Assembly: GCF_006715635.1 (NCBI RefSeq)
Contig: NZ_VFNP01000001.1
Coordinates: forward strand, 992,001-1,056,000
DNA: 64,000 nucleotides
Source of the DNA: Streptomyces sp. SLBN-118
GTDB taxonomy: Bacteria; Actinomycetota; Actinomycetes; Streptomycetales; Streptomycetaceae
Direction: 5' to 3'
In this document: piece by piece, positions 28,520 to 38,822 of the stretch
How positions within the stretch are numbered: position 1 is the stretch's first letter
How the letters are laid out: every line of letters begins with the position of its first letter
Made by a program: the position numbers and the translations under genes
The notes under the pieces: model-generated
The model's database searches: none
Told to the model about the DNA's origin: nothing
The model's input: the letters and a program-made list of their open reading frames with translations, nothing else

Positions 28520-29833
28520 ATGCGCGCGTTCAGAGCCGCGGCAACCCTCGCCGTCGTCACCGCACTCGCAGCCGCCACCGGCTGCGGCGGTGGCACCTCG
28601 ACCGACTCGGCCGGCAGCAACGATTCGCCCAAGACGCTCACCTACTGGGCCTCCAATCAGGGCCCCAGCATCGAGGCCGACAAAAAGATCCTCACACCCG
28701 AGCTGGAGAAGTTCGAGAAGCAGACCGGCATCAAGGTCAAGCTCGAAGTGATCCCCTGGTCCGACCTGCTCAACCGGATCCTCGCCGCCACCACCTCCGG
28801 CCAGGGCCCCGACGTGCTCAACATCGGCAACACCTGGTCGGCTTCCCTCCAGGCGACGGGCGCGCTGCTGCCCTGGGACCGGAAGAACTTCGACGCGATC
28901 GGCGGACGGGACCGCTTCGTCGATTCGGCGGTCGCATCGGCCGGGGCCGAGGGCAAGGACCCGGCGGCCGTGCCCCTGTACTCCCTCGCGTACGCGCTCT
29001 ACTACAACAAGAAGGTGTTCGCCGAGGCCGGGATCTCGCAGCCGCCGGCCACCTGGGACCAGATGGTCGCGGACGGCAGGAAGATCTCGAAGAACGGCAC
29101 ATGGGCGCTGGGCGCCGAAGGCGGAAACCTCGCCAACAACATCCATCAGGTCTTCGTCCTCGGAAAGCAGCACGGCGCGGACTTCTTCGACTCCTCGGCC
29201 AAGCCCACCTTCACCTCGGACGGCGCGGTCGCAGCCGTGAAGCAGTACGTCGACTTCATGGCCAAGGACAAGATCGTCGCCCCGGGCAACGCCGAGTACG
29301 CGCAGAACCAGTCGCTCCAGGACTTCGCCCGCGGCAAGACAGCCATGGTGCTGTGGCAGGCGGCCGCATCGACCTTCGCCGCGCAGGGCATGAAGCCCGC
29401 CGACTGGGGAGTCGCCCCCGTCCCCGTCGCCGCGGGTGCTCCCGGCACCGGCCGGAACACCAACTCCATGGTCGCCGGCATCAATATGGCCGTCTTCAAG
29501 AACACCAAGAACATCGACGGCGCGAAGAAGTTCGTGAAGTTCATGACGAGCGACGCCGAGCAGAAGCTGCTCAACACGACGTACGGATCGATCCCGCCCG
29601 TCAAGGCCGCGCAGCAGGACCCGGCGTTCTCGGCCCCCGACCTGAAGGTGCTGCGCGACACCCTGGCGACCAGCGCCGCGCCGCTGCCGCAGGTGCCCTC
29701 CGAGTCGCAGTTCGAGACGACCGTCGGCACGGCCGTCAAGGACCTGTGGGCCGATGCCGCGGCCGGACGGCCGGTGACGACCAAGTCCGTCAAAGCGCGC
29801 CTGGCCAAGGCCGAGCAGCTGATGCAGCAGTGA
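28520..29833 (+). CDS. ABC importer sugar-binding lipoprotein
   Basis: This 437-residue family 1 solute-binding protein has a signal peptide with lipobox ATGC within the first 25 residues, then the two-lobed fold. GQGPDVLNIGNTW, PLYSLAYALYYNKKVF and RGKTAMVLWQAAAS are landmark stretches. The ATG at 28520 starts the signal peptide; an upstream ATG at 28466 in frame would add 18 non-signal residues. It delivers a di- or oligosaccharide to the two permeases encoded next. The GH1 enzyme in the operon suggests a beta-glucoside or similar. Confidence 0.9.
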   Translation: MRAFRAAATLAVVTALAAATGCGGGTSTDSAGSNDSPKTLTYWASNQGPSIEADKKILTPELEKFEKQTGIKVKLEVIPWSDLLNRILAATTSGQGPDVLNIGNTWSASLQATGALLPWDRKNFDAIGGRDRFVDSAVASAGAEGKDPAAVPLYSLAYALYYNKKVFAEAGISQPPATWDQMVADGRKISKNGTWALGAEGGNLANNIHQVFVLGKQHGADFFDSSAKPTFTSDGAVAAVKQYVDFMAKDKIVAPGNAEYAQNQSLQDFARGKTAMVLWQAAASTFAAQGMKPADWGVAPVPVAAGAPGTGRNTNSMVAGINMAVFKNTKNIDGAKKFVKFMTSDAEQKLLNTTYGSIPPVKAAQQDPAFSAPDLKVLRDTLATSAAPLPQVPSESQFETTVGTAVKDLWADAAAGRPVTTKSVKARLAKAEQLMQQ

Positions 29834-29843
29834 GGCCCCACTG

Positions 29844-30860
29844 ATGACCGTCACCGTGACCGAACGGCGCACGGACAGTGCGGCCGGCGGTGAGAGCGTG
29901 GGCAAGGGGGAAGCGCGCGGCAGACTGCCGCGCATCCCCGACCGGATCCGCCGAGGCGGCCTGCCCTATCTCCTGCTGCTGCCCGCCGTCGTGCTCGAAC
30001 TGCTCGTCCATCTCATCCCGATGGTCATGGGCATCGTGATGAGCTTTCGTCAGCTCACCCAGTTCTACATACGCAACTGGGGCGAGGCTCCGTGGGCCGC
30101 CTTCGACAACTATCAGGTCGCCGTCGACTTCGACGCCCCGATCGGCGTGGCCCTGCTCCACTCCTTCTACGTCACCTGCGTGTTCACCGTCATCGCGGTC
30201 GGCCTGTCCTGGCTGTTCGGCGTGGCCGCGGCGATCATGATGCAGGAGAACTTCCGCGGCCGGGGCCTGCTGCGGGCCGTCTTCCTCACTCCGTACGCAC
30301 TGCCGGTGTACGCGGCCGTCATCACCTGGGCCTTCATGTTCCAGCGCGACAACGGCCTGATCAATCACGTACTGCACGACCAGCTCGGACTCACCGACGA
30401 GCCGTCCTTCTGGCTGATCGGCGACAACAGTTTCATCGCGCTGGTGGTGGTGGCAGTCTGGAAGTCCTGGCCGTTCGCCTTCCTCATCCTCATGGCGGGG
30501 CTGCAGAACATCCCGCGCGAGCTGTACGAGGCGGCGGCGATCGACGGCGCGGGCATCTGGCAGCAGATCCGCAGGATCACCCTGCCCTCGCTCCGCCCCG
30601 TCAACCAGGTGCTGGTCCTCGTGCTGTTCCTGTGGACCTTCAACGACTTCAACACGCCGTATGTGCTGTTCGGGAGGACGGCACCGGAGGCCGCCGACCT
30701 GATCTCGATCCACATCTACCAGTCGTCGTTCGTCACCTGGAACTTCGGTTCCGGCTCGGCGATGTCCGTCCTGCTGCTGCTCTTCCTGCTGGTGGTCACG
30801 GCCGTCTATCTGCTGGTGACCTCTCGAAGCTCACGGGGAAGGAGGAGCGCCGATGCCTAG
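29844..30860 (+). CDS. Sugar ABC importer permease (MalF type)
   Basis: This 338-residue permease has six membrane helices after a 45-residue hydrophilic N-terminus. It contains the EAA loop that contacts the ATPase (LYEAAAIDGAGIWQQIRRITLPSLRP). It starts 10 bp after the binding-protein gene and overlaps the second permease by 8 bp. No ATPase gene is present in the operon; Streptomyces usually use the shared MsiK ATPase. Confidence 0.92.
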   Translation: MTVTVTERRTDSAAGGESVGKGEARGRLPRIPDRIRRGGLPYLLLLPAVVLELLVHLIPMVMGIVMSFRQLTQFYIRNWGEAPWAAFDNYQVAVDFDAPIGVALLHSFYVTCVFTVIAVGLSWLFGVAAAIMMQENFRGRGLLRAVFLTPYALPVYAAVITWAFMFQRDNGLINHVLHDQLGLTDEPSFWLIGDNSFIALVVVAVWKSWPFAFLILMAGLQNIPRELYEAAAIDGAGIWQQIRRITLPSLRPVNQVLVLVLFLWTFNDFNTPYVLFGRTAPEAADLISIHIYQSSFVTWNFGSGSAMSVLLLLFLLVVTAVYLLVTSRSSRGRRSADA

Positions 30861-31716
30861 AACGGCCGTCTCTCCCAGTGCACCGCCACGGTCCTTCGTC
30901 TGGACGCGTCGTATCGTCCTGAGCTTCCTCACGGCCTTCGCGCTGCTACCGGTCTATGTGATGCTCAGCAGCTCACTCAAACCGCTGCAGGAGGTGTCGG
31001 GCACGTTCCGGTGGATCCCCTCCGGGCTCACCATCCGTCCGTACATCGACATCTGGCACACCGTGCCGCTCGCCCGCTACTTCCTCAACTCACTGATCGT
31101 GGCGGGGGCGGCGACCATGCTGTCCGTGGTGATCGCGGTGTTCGCCGCCTATGCGGTGAGCCGCTACCGCTTCCGGGGGAAGCGGGTGTTCACCGTCACG
31201 GTGCTCTCCACGCAGATGTTCCCCGGCATCCTCTTCCTCCTCCCGCTGTTCCTGATATTCGTCAATGTCGGCAACAGCACCGGCATCGCCCTCTACGGCT
31301 CGCGCGGCGGGCTGATCCTCACCTATCTGACGTTCTCGCTGCCCTTCTCCATCTGGATGCTGATCGGCTACTTCGACTCGATCCCCCACGACCTCGACGA
31401 AGCCGCGATGGTCGACGGCTGCGGCGCGCTCGGCGCGCTCTTCCGGGTCGTCGTCCCGGCCGCGGTACCCGGCATCGTCGCCGTGGCCGTCTACGCCTTC
31501 ATGACGGCCTGGGGCGAAGTCCTGTTCGCCTCCGTCATGACGAACGACACCACCCGCACGCTCTCCGTCGGGCTCCAGGGCTACGCCACCCAGAACGACA
31601 TCTACTGGAACCAGGTCATGGCCGCGTCGCTCGTCGTCAGCGTCCCCGTCGTCGCCGGGTTCCTGCTGCTCCAGCGCTATCTCGTCGCCGGCCTCACCGC
31701 GGGCGCCGTCAAGTGA
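30853..31716 (+). CDS. Sugar ABC importer permease (MalG type)
   Basis: This 287-residue second permease has six helices and the EAA loop [28 protein letters not shown]. It begins within the end of the first permease gene, which implies coupled translation, and is followed after 25 bp by the GH1 gene. It forms the heterodimeric channel with the preceding protein. Confidence 0.92.
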   Translation: MPRTAVSPSAPPRSFVWTRRIVLSFLTAFALLPVYVMLSSSLKPLQEVSGTFRWIPSGLTIRPYIDIWHTVPLARYFLNSLIVAGAATMLSVVIAVFAAYAVSRYRFRGKRVFTVTVLSTQMFPGILFLLPLFLIFVNVGNSTGIALYGSRGGLILTYLTFSLPFSIWMLIGYFDSIPHDLDEAAMVDGCGALGALFRVVVPAAVPGIVAVAVYAFMTAWGEVLFASVMTNDTTRTLSVGLQGYATQNDIYWNQVMAASLVVSVPVVAGFLLLQRYLVAGLTAGAVK

Positions 31717-31741
31717 ACCGTCCCCAGCAGAAAGGCAGTCC

Positions 31742-33097
<1,356 letters not shown>

Positions 33098-33228
33098 GCC
33101 GGGTCCACGCCACCCCGGTTCCCCCGGCCCGACCGGCGACGGATCATGCCGCTCGAGAACTCCCCCGTCGTCGACGTCCGTTACCTCGACGCCCTCGTGC
33201 TGGCCGGCGGCGGCTACCGACGCCCGGC

Positions 33229-34026
33229 TCAGGTGTTGCCGACCTCGTCGATCCGCCGCCGCAGGCGCCGCATCCCCCGAAGCCACCTGTCCGTGTCCGC
33301 CGCCCGGAACGCATAATGGTCCCGTACTTCCTGGTGGGGAAGGATCAGGAACCGCCCGTCCGCGAGACCTTCCATGACCTCGTCGGCCACCTGCTCGGGT
33401 TCGAGGACGTTGCCGCCGAGCACCGCCTTCGCAGCCGCGTCGGTCTTCTCGTACATCTCGGTGCGAACACCCAGCGGGCATACCACCTGGACCGTCAGAC
33501 CCTTGTCGCCGTACGTGGCCGAGAGCCACTCCGCGAAGGCCAGCGCGCCGTGCTTGGACACCGAGTACGGCGCCGAGTCGAGGTGGGTCAGGAGGCCCGC
33601 GGCGGAGACCGTGGCCAGGAAGTGGCCGCGTCCCCGTTCCAGCCACGGCCCGACGAGGTGGCGGGCGACCCGCACGTGGCCCATGACGTTGACCTGCCAG
33701 ACCTGGTCCCACACGTCCTCGGGGGCGTTCTCCCCGCCGCCGGGCTCGATGCCCGCGTTCGCGCAGAACAGGTCGATCTCGCCGAGGTGGGCGCGCGCCG
33801 CCGCAACCATGGCGGCCACGCTCTCCTCGGCCCCGGCGTCGCCCGCTACGGCCAGCCCGCCGACCTCCGCAGCGACGCGTTCGGCCGCCCCGCCGTCCAG
33901 GTCGTTGATCACGAGCCGGGCGCCCTCGGCGGCGAAGCGGCGGGCGAGCGCCGCTCCGATGCCCGACCCGGCGCCCGTGACGACGACACCCGCGTCCTTG
34001 AGATCCATGGCAGCCATCTGCCTCAC
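33229..34026 (-). CDS. Short-chain dehydrogenase/reductase
   Basis: This 265-residue classical SDR has the cofactor motif TGAGSGIG, NAG (CANAGIEPG), the catalytic Ser (ATVSAAGLL) and YSVSK. The acidic residue after the second strand (INDLDGG) suggests NAD. GTG 34026 overlaps the stop of the upstream MDR gene; ATG at 34017 or 34008 is also possible. Co-transcription with the MDR gene suggests a shared aldehyde or ketone detoxification or lipid-related role. Confidence 0.88.
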   Translation of the reverse strand: MRQMAAMDLKDAGVVVTGAGSGIGAALARRFAAEGARLVINDLDGGAAERVAAEVGGLAVAGDAGAEESVAAMVAAARAHLGEIDLFCANAGIEPGGGENAPEDVWDQVWQVNVMGHVRVARHLVGPWLERGRGHFLATVSAAGLLTHLDSAPYSVSKHGALAFAEWLSATYGDKGLTVQVVCPLGVRTEMYEKTDAAAKAVLGGNVLEPEQVADEVMEGLADGRFLILPHQEVRDHYAFRAADTDRWLRGMRRLRRRIDEVGNT

Positions 34027-35036
34027 GCGTCCGCGATCTGGAGCACGAGCTTGCCGAAATTCTCACCGCGGAACAGCCGCAGCAGCGTCTCGGGGAACGC
34101 CTCGACCCCGCCGGAGACGACGTCCTCCTTCGACAGCAGCCGTCCGTCTGCCAGCCACTCGGCGAGCTGCGCGACGCCCTCGCCGTAGCGGTCGGCGTAG
34201 TCGAAGACCACCATGCCCGTCATGGAGGCACGGTTGACCAGCAGCGACATGTAGTTGCTCGGCCCCTTGACCGGCTCGGTGTTGTTGTACTGGGAGATCG
34301 CGCCGCAGATGACGATCCGGGCGCCGCGCGCCAGCCTGGTCAGCACCGCGTCCAGGATGTCGCCGCCGACGTTGTCGAAGTAGATGTCCACACCGTCCGG
34401 GGCGTGTTCACGCAGCGCCTTGCGCACATCCTCCGTCTGGTAGTCGATCGCGGCGTCGAACCCGAACTCCTCCACCAGCGAACGGCACTTGCGCTCTCCG
34501 CCGGCGATGCCGACGACCCGGCAGCCGAGGATCTTGGCGACCTGGCCGACCACGTTGCCGACCGCGCCCGCCGCTCCGGAGACGACGACGGTCTGGCCCG
34601 GCTCGGGGCGGCCGATGTCGAGCAGGCCGAAGTAGGCCGTCATGCCCGACATGCCGAGGGTGCCGAGGTACACGGGCAGCGGCGCCATGGCCGGGTCGAC
34701 CTTCGTCACACCGCGCCCGTCCGAGACGCAGTACTCCTGGACACCGAACGAGCCCGAGACGTGGTCACCCACCGAGAATCCGGGGTGCCGGGAGGCAATG
34801 ACCCGGCCCACAGCGCCGGCGCGCATCACTTCGCCGATTTCGACGGGGCGTATGTATGACTTGCCCGCGTTCATCCAGCCGCGCATCGCCGGGTCGATCG
34901 ACAGGTAGAGGACCTGCACCAGCAGCTCACCGTCGCCCGGCTCGCCGACCGGCTCCTCGACATGCTCCCAGTCGCTGGGCCGGGGCTGCCCCACGGGACG
35001 TGCGGCCAGGCGCAGTTGGTGGTTGGTGCGGCTCAT
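34023..35036 (-). CDS. NADP-dependent MDR oxidoreductase (alkenal/prostaglandin reductase type)
   Basis: This is a 337-residue zinc-free medium-chain reductase. It contains LSIDPAMRGWMN, the nucleotide loop SGAAGAVGNVVGQ and the cofactor-selecting GGERKC segment typical of leukotriene B4 12-hydroxydehydrogenase/curcumin-reductase proteins, which reduce alpha,beta-unsaturated carbonyls with NADPH. GAGGAG precedes the ATG at 35036. A TetR-type palindrome at 35071-35090 lies in the promoter. It forms an operon with the SDR gene. Confidence 0.9.
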   Translation of the reverse strand: MSRTNHQLRLAARPVGQPRPSDWEHVEEPVGEPGDGELLVQVLYLSIDPAMRGWMNAGKSYIRPVEIGEVMRAGAVGRVIASRHPGFSVGDHVSGSFGVQEYCVSDGRGVTKVDPAMAPLPVYLGTLGMSGMTAYFGLLDIGRPEPGQTVVVSGAAGAVGNVVGQVAKILGCRVVGIAGGERKCRSLVEEFGFDAAIDYQTEDVRKALREHAPDGVDIYFDNVGGDILDAVLTRLARGARIVICGAISQYNNTEPVKGPSNYMSLLVNRASMTGMVVFDYADRYGEGVAQLAEWLADGRLLSKEDVVSGGVEAFPETLLRLFRGENFGKLVLQIADA

Positions 35037-35070
35037 CGTCTGCTCCTCGGCCGTGGTGGGCACATCCGAA

Positions 35071-35090
35071 CGTACCAACTGGTCGGTACG
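35071..35090. promoter_or_regulatory. TetR-type operator upstream of the MDR-SDR operon
   Basis: CGTACCAACTGGTCGGTACG is an imperfect palindrome with CGTACC/GGTACG arms and matching inner AC..GT bases. It lies 35 bp upstream of the MDR start. Many TetR repressors bind TACCNAC-GTNGGTA sites. No TetR gene is adjacent. Confidence 0.55.
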
Positions 35091-35239
35091 ACACATGCGA
35101 GGCTAGATGCCACCGCAACAGGAGGCAAGCGGCCCACCAGACGCCCATGAGTGGTGCCCGTCACATCGCCGGCCCCGCGACGGGACTCGTCGGCGCCGGG
35201 AATACGGAAGCATGGGCAGGGCCAGGGATCAATGAATGG

Positions 35240-35272
35240 CCGGCTCCGCCCGTACGTATGCGTGGGAGCCGG
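35240..35272 (+). other. Hairpin in the gnd upstream region
   Basis: CCGGCTCC (35240-35247) and GGAGCCGG (35265-35272) can form an 8-bp stem with a 17-nt loop, 30 bp before the gnd start. It may lie in the leader. No known riboswitch was recognised. Confidence 0.35.
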
Positions 35273-35302
35273 ATTATCCGACGGACATCCAGGAGCGCAC
35301 GC

Positions 35303-36742
35303 ATGAGTGGAACAGCCCAGATCGGCGTCACGGGGCTCGCGGTGATGGGCCGCAATCTCGCCCGTAACTTCGCGCGCAACGGCCTCACCGTCGCCGTGCA
35401 CAACCGCACGGCGGCCAGGACGCGCGCGCTGGTGGAGGAGTTCGGCAGCGAGGGCACCTTTGTGCCCGCCGAGTCGCCCGAGGAGTTCGTCGCGGCCCTG
35501 GAGCGCCCGCGCCGCCTGATCATCATGGTCAAGGCGGGCGACCCGACGGACGCCGTGATCCAGGAGTTCGCGCCGCTGCTCGAAGAGGGCGACGTCATCA
35601 TCGACGGAGGCAACGCCCACTTCGCCGACACCGTCCGCCGGGAGAAGGAGTTGCGCGAGCGCGGCATCCACTTCGTGGGCACGGGCATCTCGGGCGGCGA
35701 GGAGGGCGCGCTGCACGGACCGAGCATCATGCCGGGCGGCTCCACCGAGTCGTACGCGTCGCTCGGACCGCTGCTCGAGAAGATCGCCGCCAAGGCTCCC
35801 GACGGCACCCCGACCGTCGCGCACATCGGCCCCAACGGCGCCGGGCACTTCGTGAAAATGGTCCACAACGGCATCGAGTACGCCGATATGCAGCTGATCG
35901 CCGAGGCGTACCACCTGCTGCGCGCCGTCGCGGGCTACTCCCCCGCGCAGATCGCCGAGACCTTCCGCACCTGGAACACCGGGCGCCTCGACTCGTATCT
36001 GATCGAGATCACGGCCGAGGTGCTGGCCCATACGGACGCCGCGACCGGGAAGCCCTTTGTCGACATCGTCACCGACCAGGCGGAGCAGAAGGGCACCGGG
36101 CGCTGGACCGTACAGATCGCACTCGACCTGGGTGTGCCGGTCTCCGGCATCGCGGAGGCCGTGTTCGCCCGCTCCCTGTCGGGCCATGCCGAACTGCGCG
36201 ACGCCTCACGCACCCTGCCCGGGCCGACGGCGCAGCCGATGAGCGCCGCCGATGCCGGACGCTTCGCCGACCGTGTCGAGCAGGCCCTGTACGCGTCCAA
36301 GATCGTGTCCTACACGCAGGGCTTCCATCAGATCCAGGCGGGCAGCGAGACGTACGACTGGAACATCGACCTCGGCTCGGTGGCCGCGATCTGGCGGGCC
36401 GGCTGCATCATCAGGGCCGCGTTCCTGGACCGCATCCGCGGCGCGTACGACGCTCAGCGCGAGCTGCCGAGTCTGCTCTCCGACAAGCAGTTCGCGGAGG
36501 AGATCGGCGCGGCGCAGGACGACTGGCGCGAGGTGGTCGCGACAGCTGCCCGGCAGGGCGTGCCGACGCCTGGCTTCTCGGCTGCCCTCGCGTACTACGA
36601 CGCACTGCGCGCGGAGCGGCTGCCCGCGGCGCTCACCCAGGGGCAGCGCGACTTCTTCGGTGCGCACACCTACCGGCGGACCGACCGGGAGGGCTCGTTC
36701 CACACCCTGTGGGGCGGTGACCGCACCGAGGTGAGCGGCTGA
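35303..36742 (+). CDS. gnd: 6-phosphogluconate dehydrogenase, decarboxylating
   Basis: This 479-residue enzyme oxidises and decarboxylates 6-phosphogluconate to ribulose 5-phosphate with NADP in the pentose phosphate pathway. GLAVMGRNLARNFARNG and the adjacent NRT (NADP selection) are clear, as are IDGGNAHFADT, the substrate-binding GISGGEEGALHGPSIMPGG and catalytic Lys in HFVKMVHNGIEY. The C-terminal QRDFFGAHTYRRTDREGSFHTLW is the family tail. This is the long dimeric GndA type, not the short NAD form. AGGAG lies seven bases before the ATG. It is monocistronic. Confidence 0.95.
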   Translation: MSGTAQIGVTGLAVMGRNLARNFARNGLTVAVHNRTAARTRALVEEFGSEGTFVPAESPEEFVAALERPRRLIIMVKAGDPTDAVIQEFAPLLEEGDVIIDGGNAHFADTVRREKELRERGIHFVGTGISGGEEGALHGPSIMPGGSTESYASLGPLLEKIAAKAPDGTPTVAHIGPNGAGHFVKMVHNGIEYADMQLIAEAYHLLRAVAGYSPAQIAETFRTWNTGRLDSYLIEITAEVLAHTDAATGKPFVDIVTDQAEQKGTGRWTVQIALDLGVPVSGIAEAVFARSLSGHAELRDASRTLPGPTAQPMSAADAGRFADRVEQALYASKIVSYTQGFHQIQAGSETYDWNIDLGSVAAIWRAGCIIRAAFLDRIRGAYDAQRELPSLLSDKQFAEEIGAAQDDWREVVATAARQGVPTPGFSAALAYYDALRAERLPAALTQGQRDFFGAHTYRRTDREGSFHTLWGGDRTEVSG

Positions 36743-36778
36743 GTCCGCGCTCCGGCCTCGGTGAGGCTGTCCGGTCGA

Positions 36779-36976
36779 TCAGCTCGCAGGCCCCGGCTGG
36801 GGCTCCGGCTCCGGCGGGGGTACGGGCTGGGGGCCGGGGGCCGGGCCGGGGCCCGGCGGCTGCGGAACGGGGTCCGGCGAGGGGCCCGGCGGTGGTGAGG
36901 GAGGCACCGGGCCCGGAAGGGGCCCCGGATCAGGTCCCGGTAGGGGCGGCGACGGCGGTACGGGCGGCTGGGTCAT
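36779..36976 (-). CDS. Proline-rich 65-residue peptide
   Basis: The product is more than half proline, in PGP, PEP and PPxP units, and has no signal peptide or membrane segment. GGAGG precedes the ATG at good spacing and the gene begins 34 bp after the racemase gene on the same strand, so it may be translated. Such GC-rich low-complexity frames can also arise by chance. If real, it would form a polyproline-II rod. Confidence 0.45.
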   Translation of the reverse strand: MTQPPVPPSPPLPGPDPGPLPGPVPPSPPPGPSPDPVPQPPGPGPAPGPQPVPPPEPEPQPGPAS

Positions 36977-37009
36977 GCCGGGCCTCCAGAAGTACGGAGT
37001 CGTGCGTTC

Positions 37010-37708
37010 CTACTGTCTCCCGTTGCGCGTGCCCACGCCCGCCGGGTCCACGCGTCGCGATGCGGACGTGATGACCCCGGCGGCGGCCCGCAGTCCGGAC
37101 CGCGGGCTCGACAGTACGGGCAGGGCTGTCGTCGTACGGGCTGCCGCCTCCGCCATCGACCCCTGGGCCAGCACGATGACGTCCGCTTCCCGTACACCGT
37201 CGACGGCGGCGGCCACCGCGTCCAGATAGCCGTCGCGGTCGCCCGCCGCGAACAGCTCCCAGACGCCCTCGACGAGCAGGGTGCGCAGCTCGACGCCACG
37301 GCCGGCGGCCTCTTCACGGATCAGCGCGAGGGTCGGCTCCAGGGTGCTGTGCACGGTGGCGACCACCACGATCCGGTCGGCCGCTGCCGCCGTCGCGGCC
37401 ATCGGGCGGTCGACCCGCAGCACCGGCACACCGAGCCCGGCCGCGCACGCCTCGGCGACGGCGCCGATCGTGGAGCAGGTGCACAGGACGGCGCTCGCCC
37501 CCTCGTCCGCCGCCTGTGCCAGCGCGGCCGCGACGGCAGGGGCGACGGCCTTTGGCCCTTCCGCCCGGGCCCGGGCGAGCAGATCCTCGCGGACGAGATG
37601 ACGCAGCCCGAGGCCGGGATGGTCCGCGTCCCGCAGCGCGTCGAAGACCGGAACATGGGCCGGGGAGGTGTGCAGCAGCCCCAGCGTCCCCGCGGGCGCG
37701 CCGGGCAT
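37010..37708 (-). CDS. Asp/Glu racemase-family protein
   Basis: This is a 232-residue protein of the Asp/Glu/hydantoin racemase superfamily (LGLLHTSPAHVPVFDAL start). The first catalytic Cys region is present (AVLCTCSTIGAVAE). The second expected Cys, near VIVLAQGSM, is absent, which is seen in some arylmalonate-decarboxylase-like or uncharacterised members. The start ATG overlaps the stop of the GNAT gene (TAATG). Position after panD suggests a link to aspartate or beta-alanine metabolism, by inference only. Confidence 0.8.
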   Translation of the reverse strand: MPGAPAGTLGLLHTSPAHVPVFDALRDADHPGLGLRHLVREDLLARARAEGPKAVAPAVAAALAQAADEGASAVLCTCSTIGAVAEACAAGLGVPVLRVDRPMAATAAAADRIVVVATVHSTLEPTLALIREEAAGRGVELRTLLVEGVWELFAAGDRDGYLDAVAAAVDGVREADVIVLAQGSMAEAAARTTTALPVLSSPRSGLRAAAGVITSASRRVDPAGVGTRNGRQ

Positions 37709-38055
37709 TACCGGAGCTCCGCGTGATCGGTCTTGAGCTGCGCCTTGGCCTCCTGCACAAGCTCTGCCGGGGGCACGGGCGCCTCGTCGGGGTGCTTGGT
37801 GGCCCACTTGGCGGCGTACGGACACAGCGGCACGACGGGTACACCCTCGCGTGCCGCCATCGCGTAGAACTCCCGCACCAGGGCGCTCGCGATGCCCTTG
37901 CCCTCGTGTTCCGGCTCCACCTCGGTGTGCACGGCGACCAGGGCGGCGGGATCGGCGTCGAGGGTGAAGTAGACGATGCGGCCCGTCACGTGACCGTCCG
38001 CATGCGTCTGGAGGAGCCCCTTCGGCCTGTCGTCACGGATGTCGTGTTCTGCCAC
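37708..38055 (-). CDS. Small GNAT-family N-acetyltransferase
   Basis: This 115-residue protein is of the short GNAT/NATD1 (YjdJ-like) type. HTEVEPEHEGKGIASALVREF is the acetyl-CoA-binding motif A and VPLCPYAAKW is the characteristic C-terminal stretch. A GTG start at 38055 follows AAGGAG. It lies between panD and the racemase gene. In Enterobacteria another GNAT, PanZ/PanM, promotes maturation of PanD; whether this unrelated-looking small GNAT does so is unknown. Confidence 0.88.
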   Translation of the reverse strand: MAEHDIRDDRPKGLLQTHADGHVTGRIVYFTLDADPAALVAVHTEVEPEHEGKGIASALVREFYAMAAREGVPVVPLCPYAAKWATKHPDEAPVPPAELVQEAKAQLKTDHAELR

Positions 38056-38085
38056 GGCGGCTTGCTCCTTCCGGCCCTGGGCGGG

Positions 38086-38502
38086 TCACACGACGGCGTG
38101 CGGACTGCGTTCCGTATCGCTTCCGGGAACGGGCGCGGAGGCGTCCGAGCCCAGCGCGACGATCCTGTTCTGCGCGTCCACATGGACGACACTCGGCACC
38201 AGTGTGCGCGCCTCCGCGTCGTCGACCTGGGCGTAGCTGATCAGGATCACCAGGTCACCGGGGTGCACCAGATGGGCGGCCGCGCCGTTGATGCCGATGA
38301 CACCCGAGCCGCGCTCGCCCTCGATGACATACGTTTCCAGCCGCGCGCCATTGGTGATGTCGACGATGTGGACGAGCTCGCCGGGGAGCAGATCGGCGGC
38401 CTCCATCAGCGCCGCGTCGACGGTGACGGATCCGACGTAGTGCAGGTCGGCCTGGGTCACGGTGGCCCGGTGGATCTTGGACTTGAACATGGTACGCAAC
38501 AT
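38086..38502 (-). CDS. panD: Aspartate 1-decarboxylase precursor
   Basis: This 138-residue pro-enzyme makes beta-alanine for pantothenate and CoA. Self-cleavage at Gly24-Ser25 (HYVGSVTVD) creates the pyruvoyl group; Tyr58-type and [14 protein letters not shown] regions are typical. ATG 38502 has GGGAG at good spacing; ATG 38490 is an alternative start four residues later. The promoter and leader are duplicated about 7.5 kb away (45935-46102). It heads an apparent operon with the GNAT and racemase genes. Confidence 0.93.
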   Translation of the reverse strand: MLRTMFKSKIHRATVTQADLHYVGSVTVDAALMEAADLLPGELVHIVDITNGARLETYVIEGERGSGVIGINGAAAHLVHPGDLVILISYAQVDDAEARTLVPSVVHVDAQNRIVALGSDASAPVPGSDTERSPHAVV

Positions 38503-38642
38503 GAAGAAACTCCCGAAATGTCTGCTCCCTGCCTGCTTATCGCAGGTCAAGGGCGATTTCTGGAGCCTACAACGATTCGCATGCTCGGTCAGCTGTCCCC
38601 GGGGTTGCAAGACTCACCCTGACCAGTTGCTGACCTTCCTGA
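38473..38642 (-). repeat. panD promoter/leader, copy A of a direct repeat
   Basis: This segment covers the first ten codons of panD, its leader and its promoter. A diverged copy lies in the same orientation at 45935-46102. On the minus strand both copies keep TGACCG, 16 bp, then TAGG(C/G)T as a likely promoter. Both also keep a leader stem (CCTGC/GCAGG around 38528-38548) whose loop sequence differs while the stem is conserved. Confidence 0.8.
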
Positions 38643-38681
38643 CACATAGACAGGAAGAGAACGCAACCCGCGCCCTGGCCC

Positions 38682-38822
38682 GGGGAGCTGACCCTGGCCG
38701 GGCACAAGGTCAGTGCCGACACCGTCGCTGGCCTGTTGCGGGAGGAAGGCTTCAGCCTGCAGGCCAACGCCAAGACACTGGAGGGCGGCCGGCATGCGGA
38801 CCGGGAGTACGGATTCGAAGCG
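38682..38822 (+). pseudogene. ISAzo13-type transposase fragment
   Basis: The frame reads ELTLAGHKVSADTVAGLLRE, then EGFSLQANAKTLEGGRH and DREYGFE. This matches the segment before the DDE core of ISAzo13/Rhodopirellula-type transposases. Both ends are missing and no terminal inverted repeats were found. The frame stays open to 39002, where LDPNGCETALLYALAE is not transposase-like. Between copy A of the panD repeat and the SulP gene nothing else is coded. Confidence 0.6.

Noticed and set aside
33098..33228. A short plus-strand frame starting MPLENSPVVDVRYLDALVLA
   Set aside because: It ends within the SDR antisense region without a family match; it may be chance or a tiny relic.
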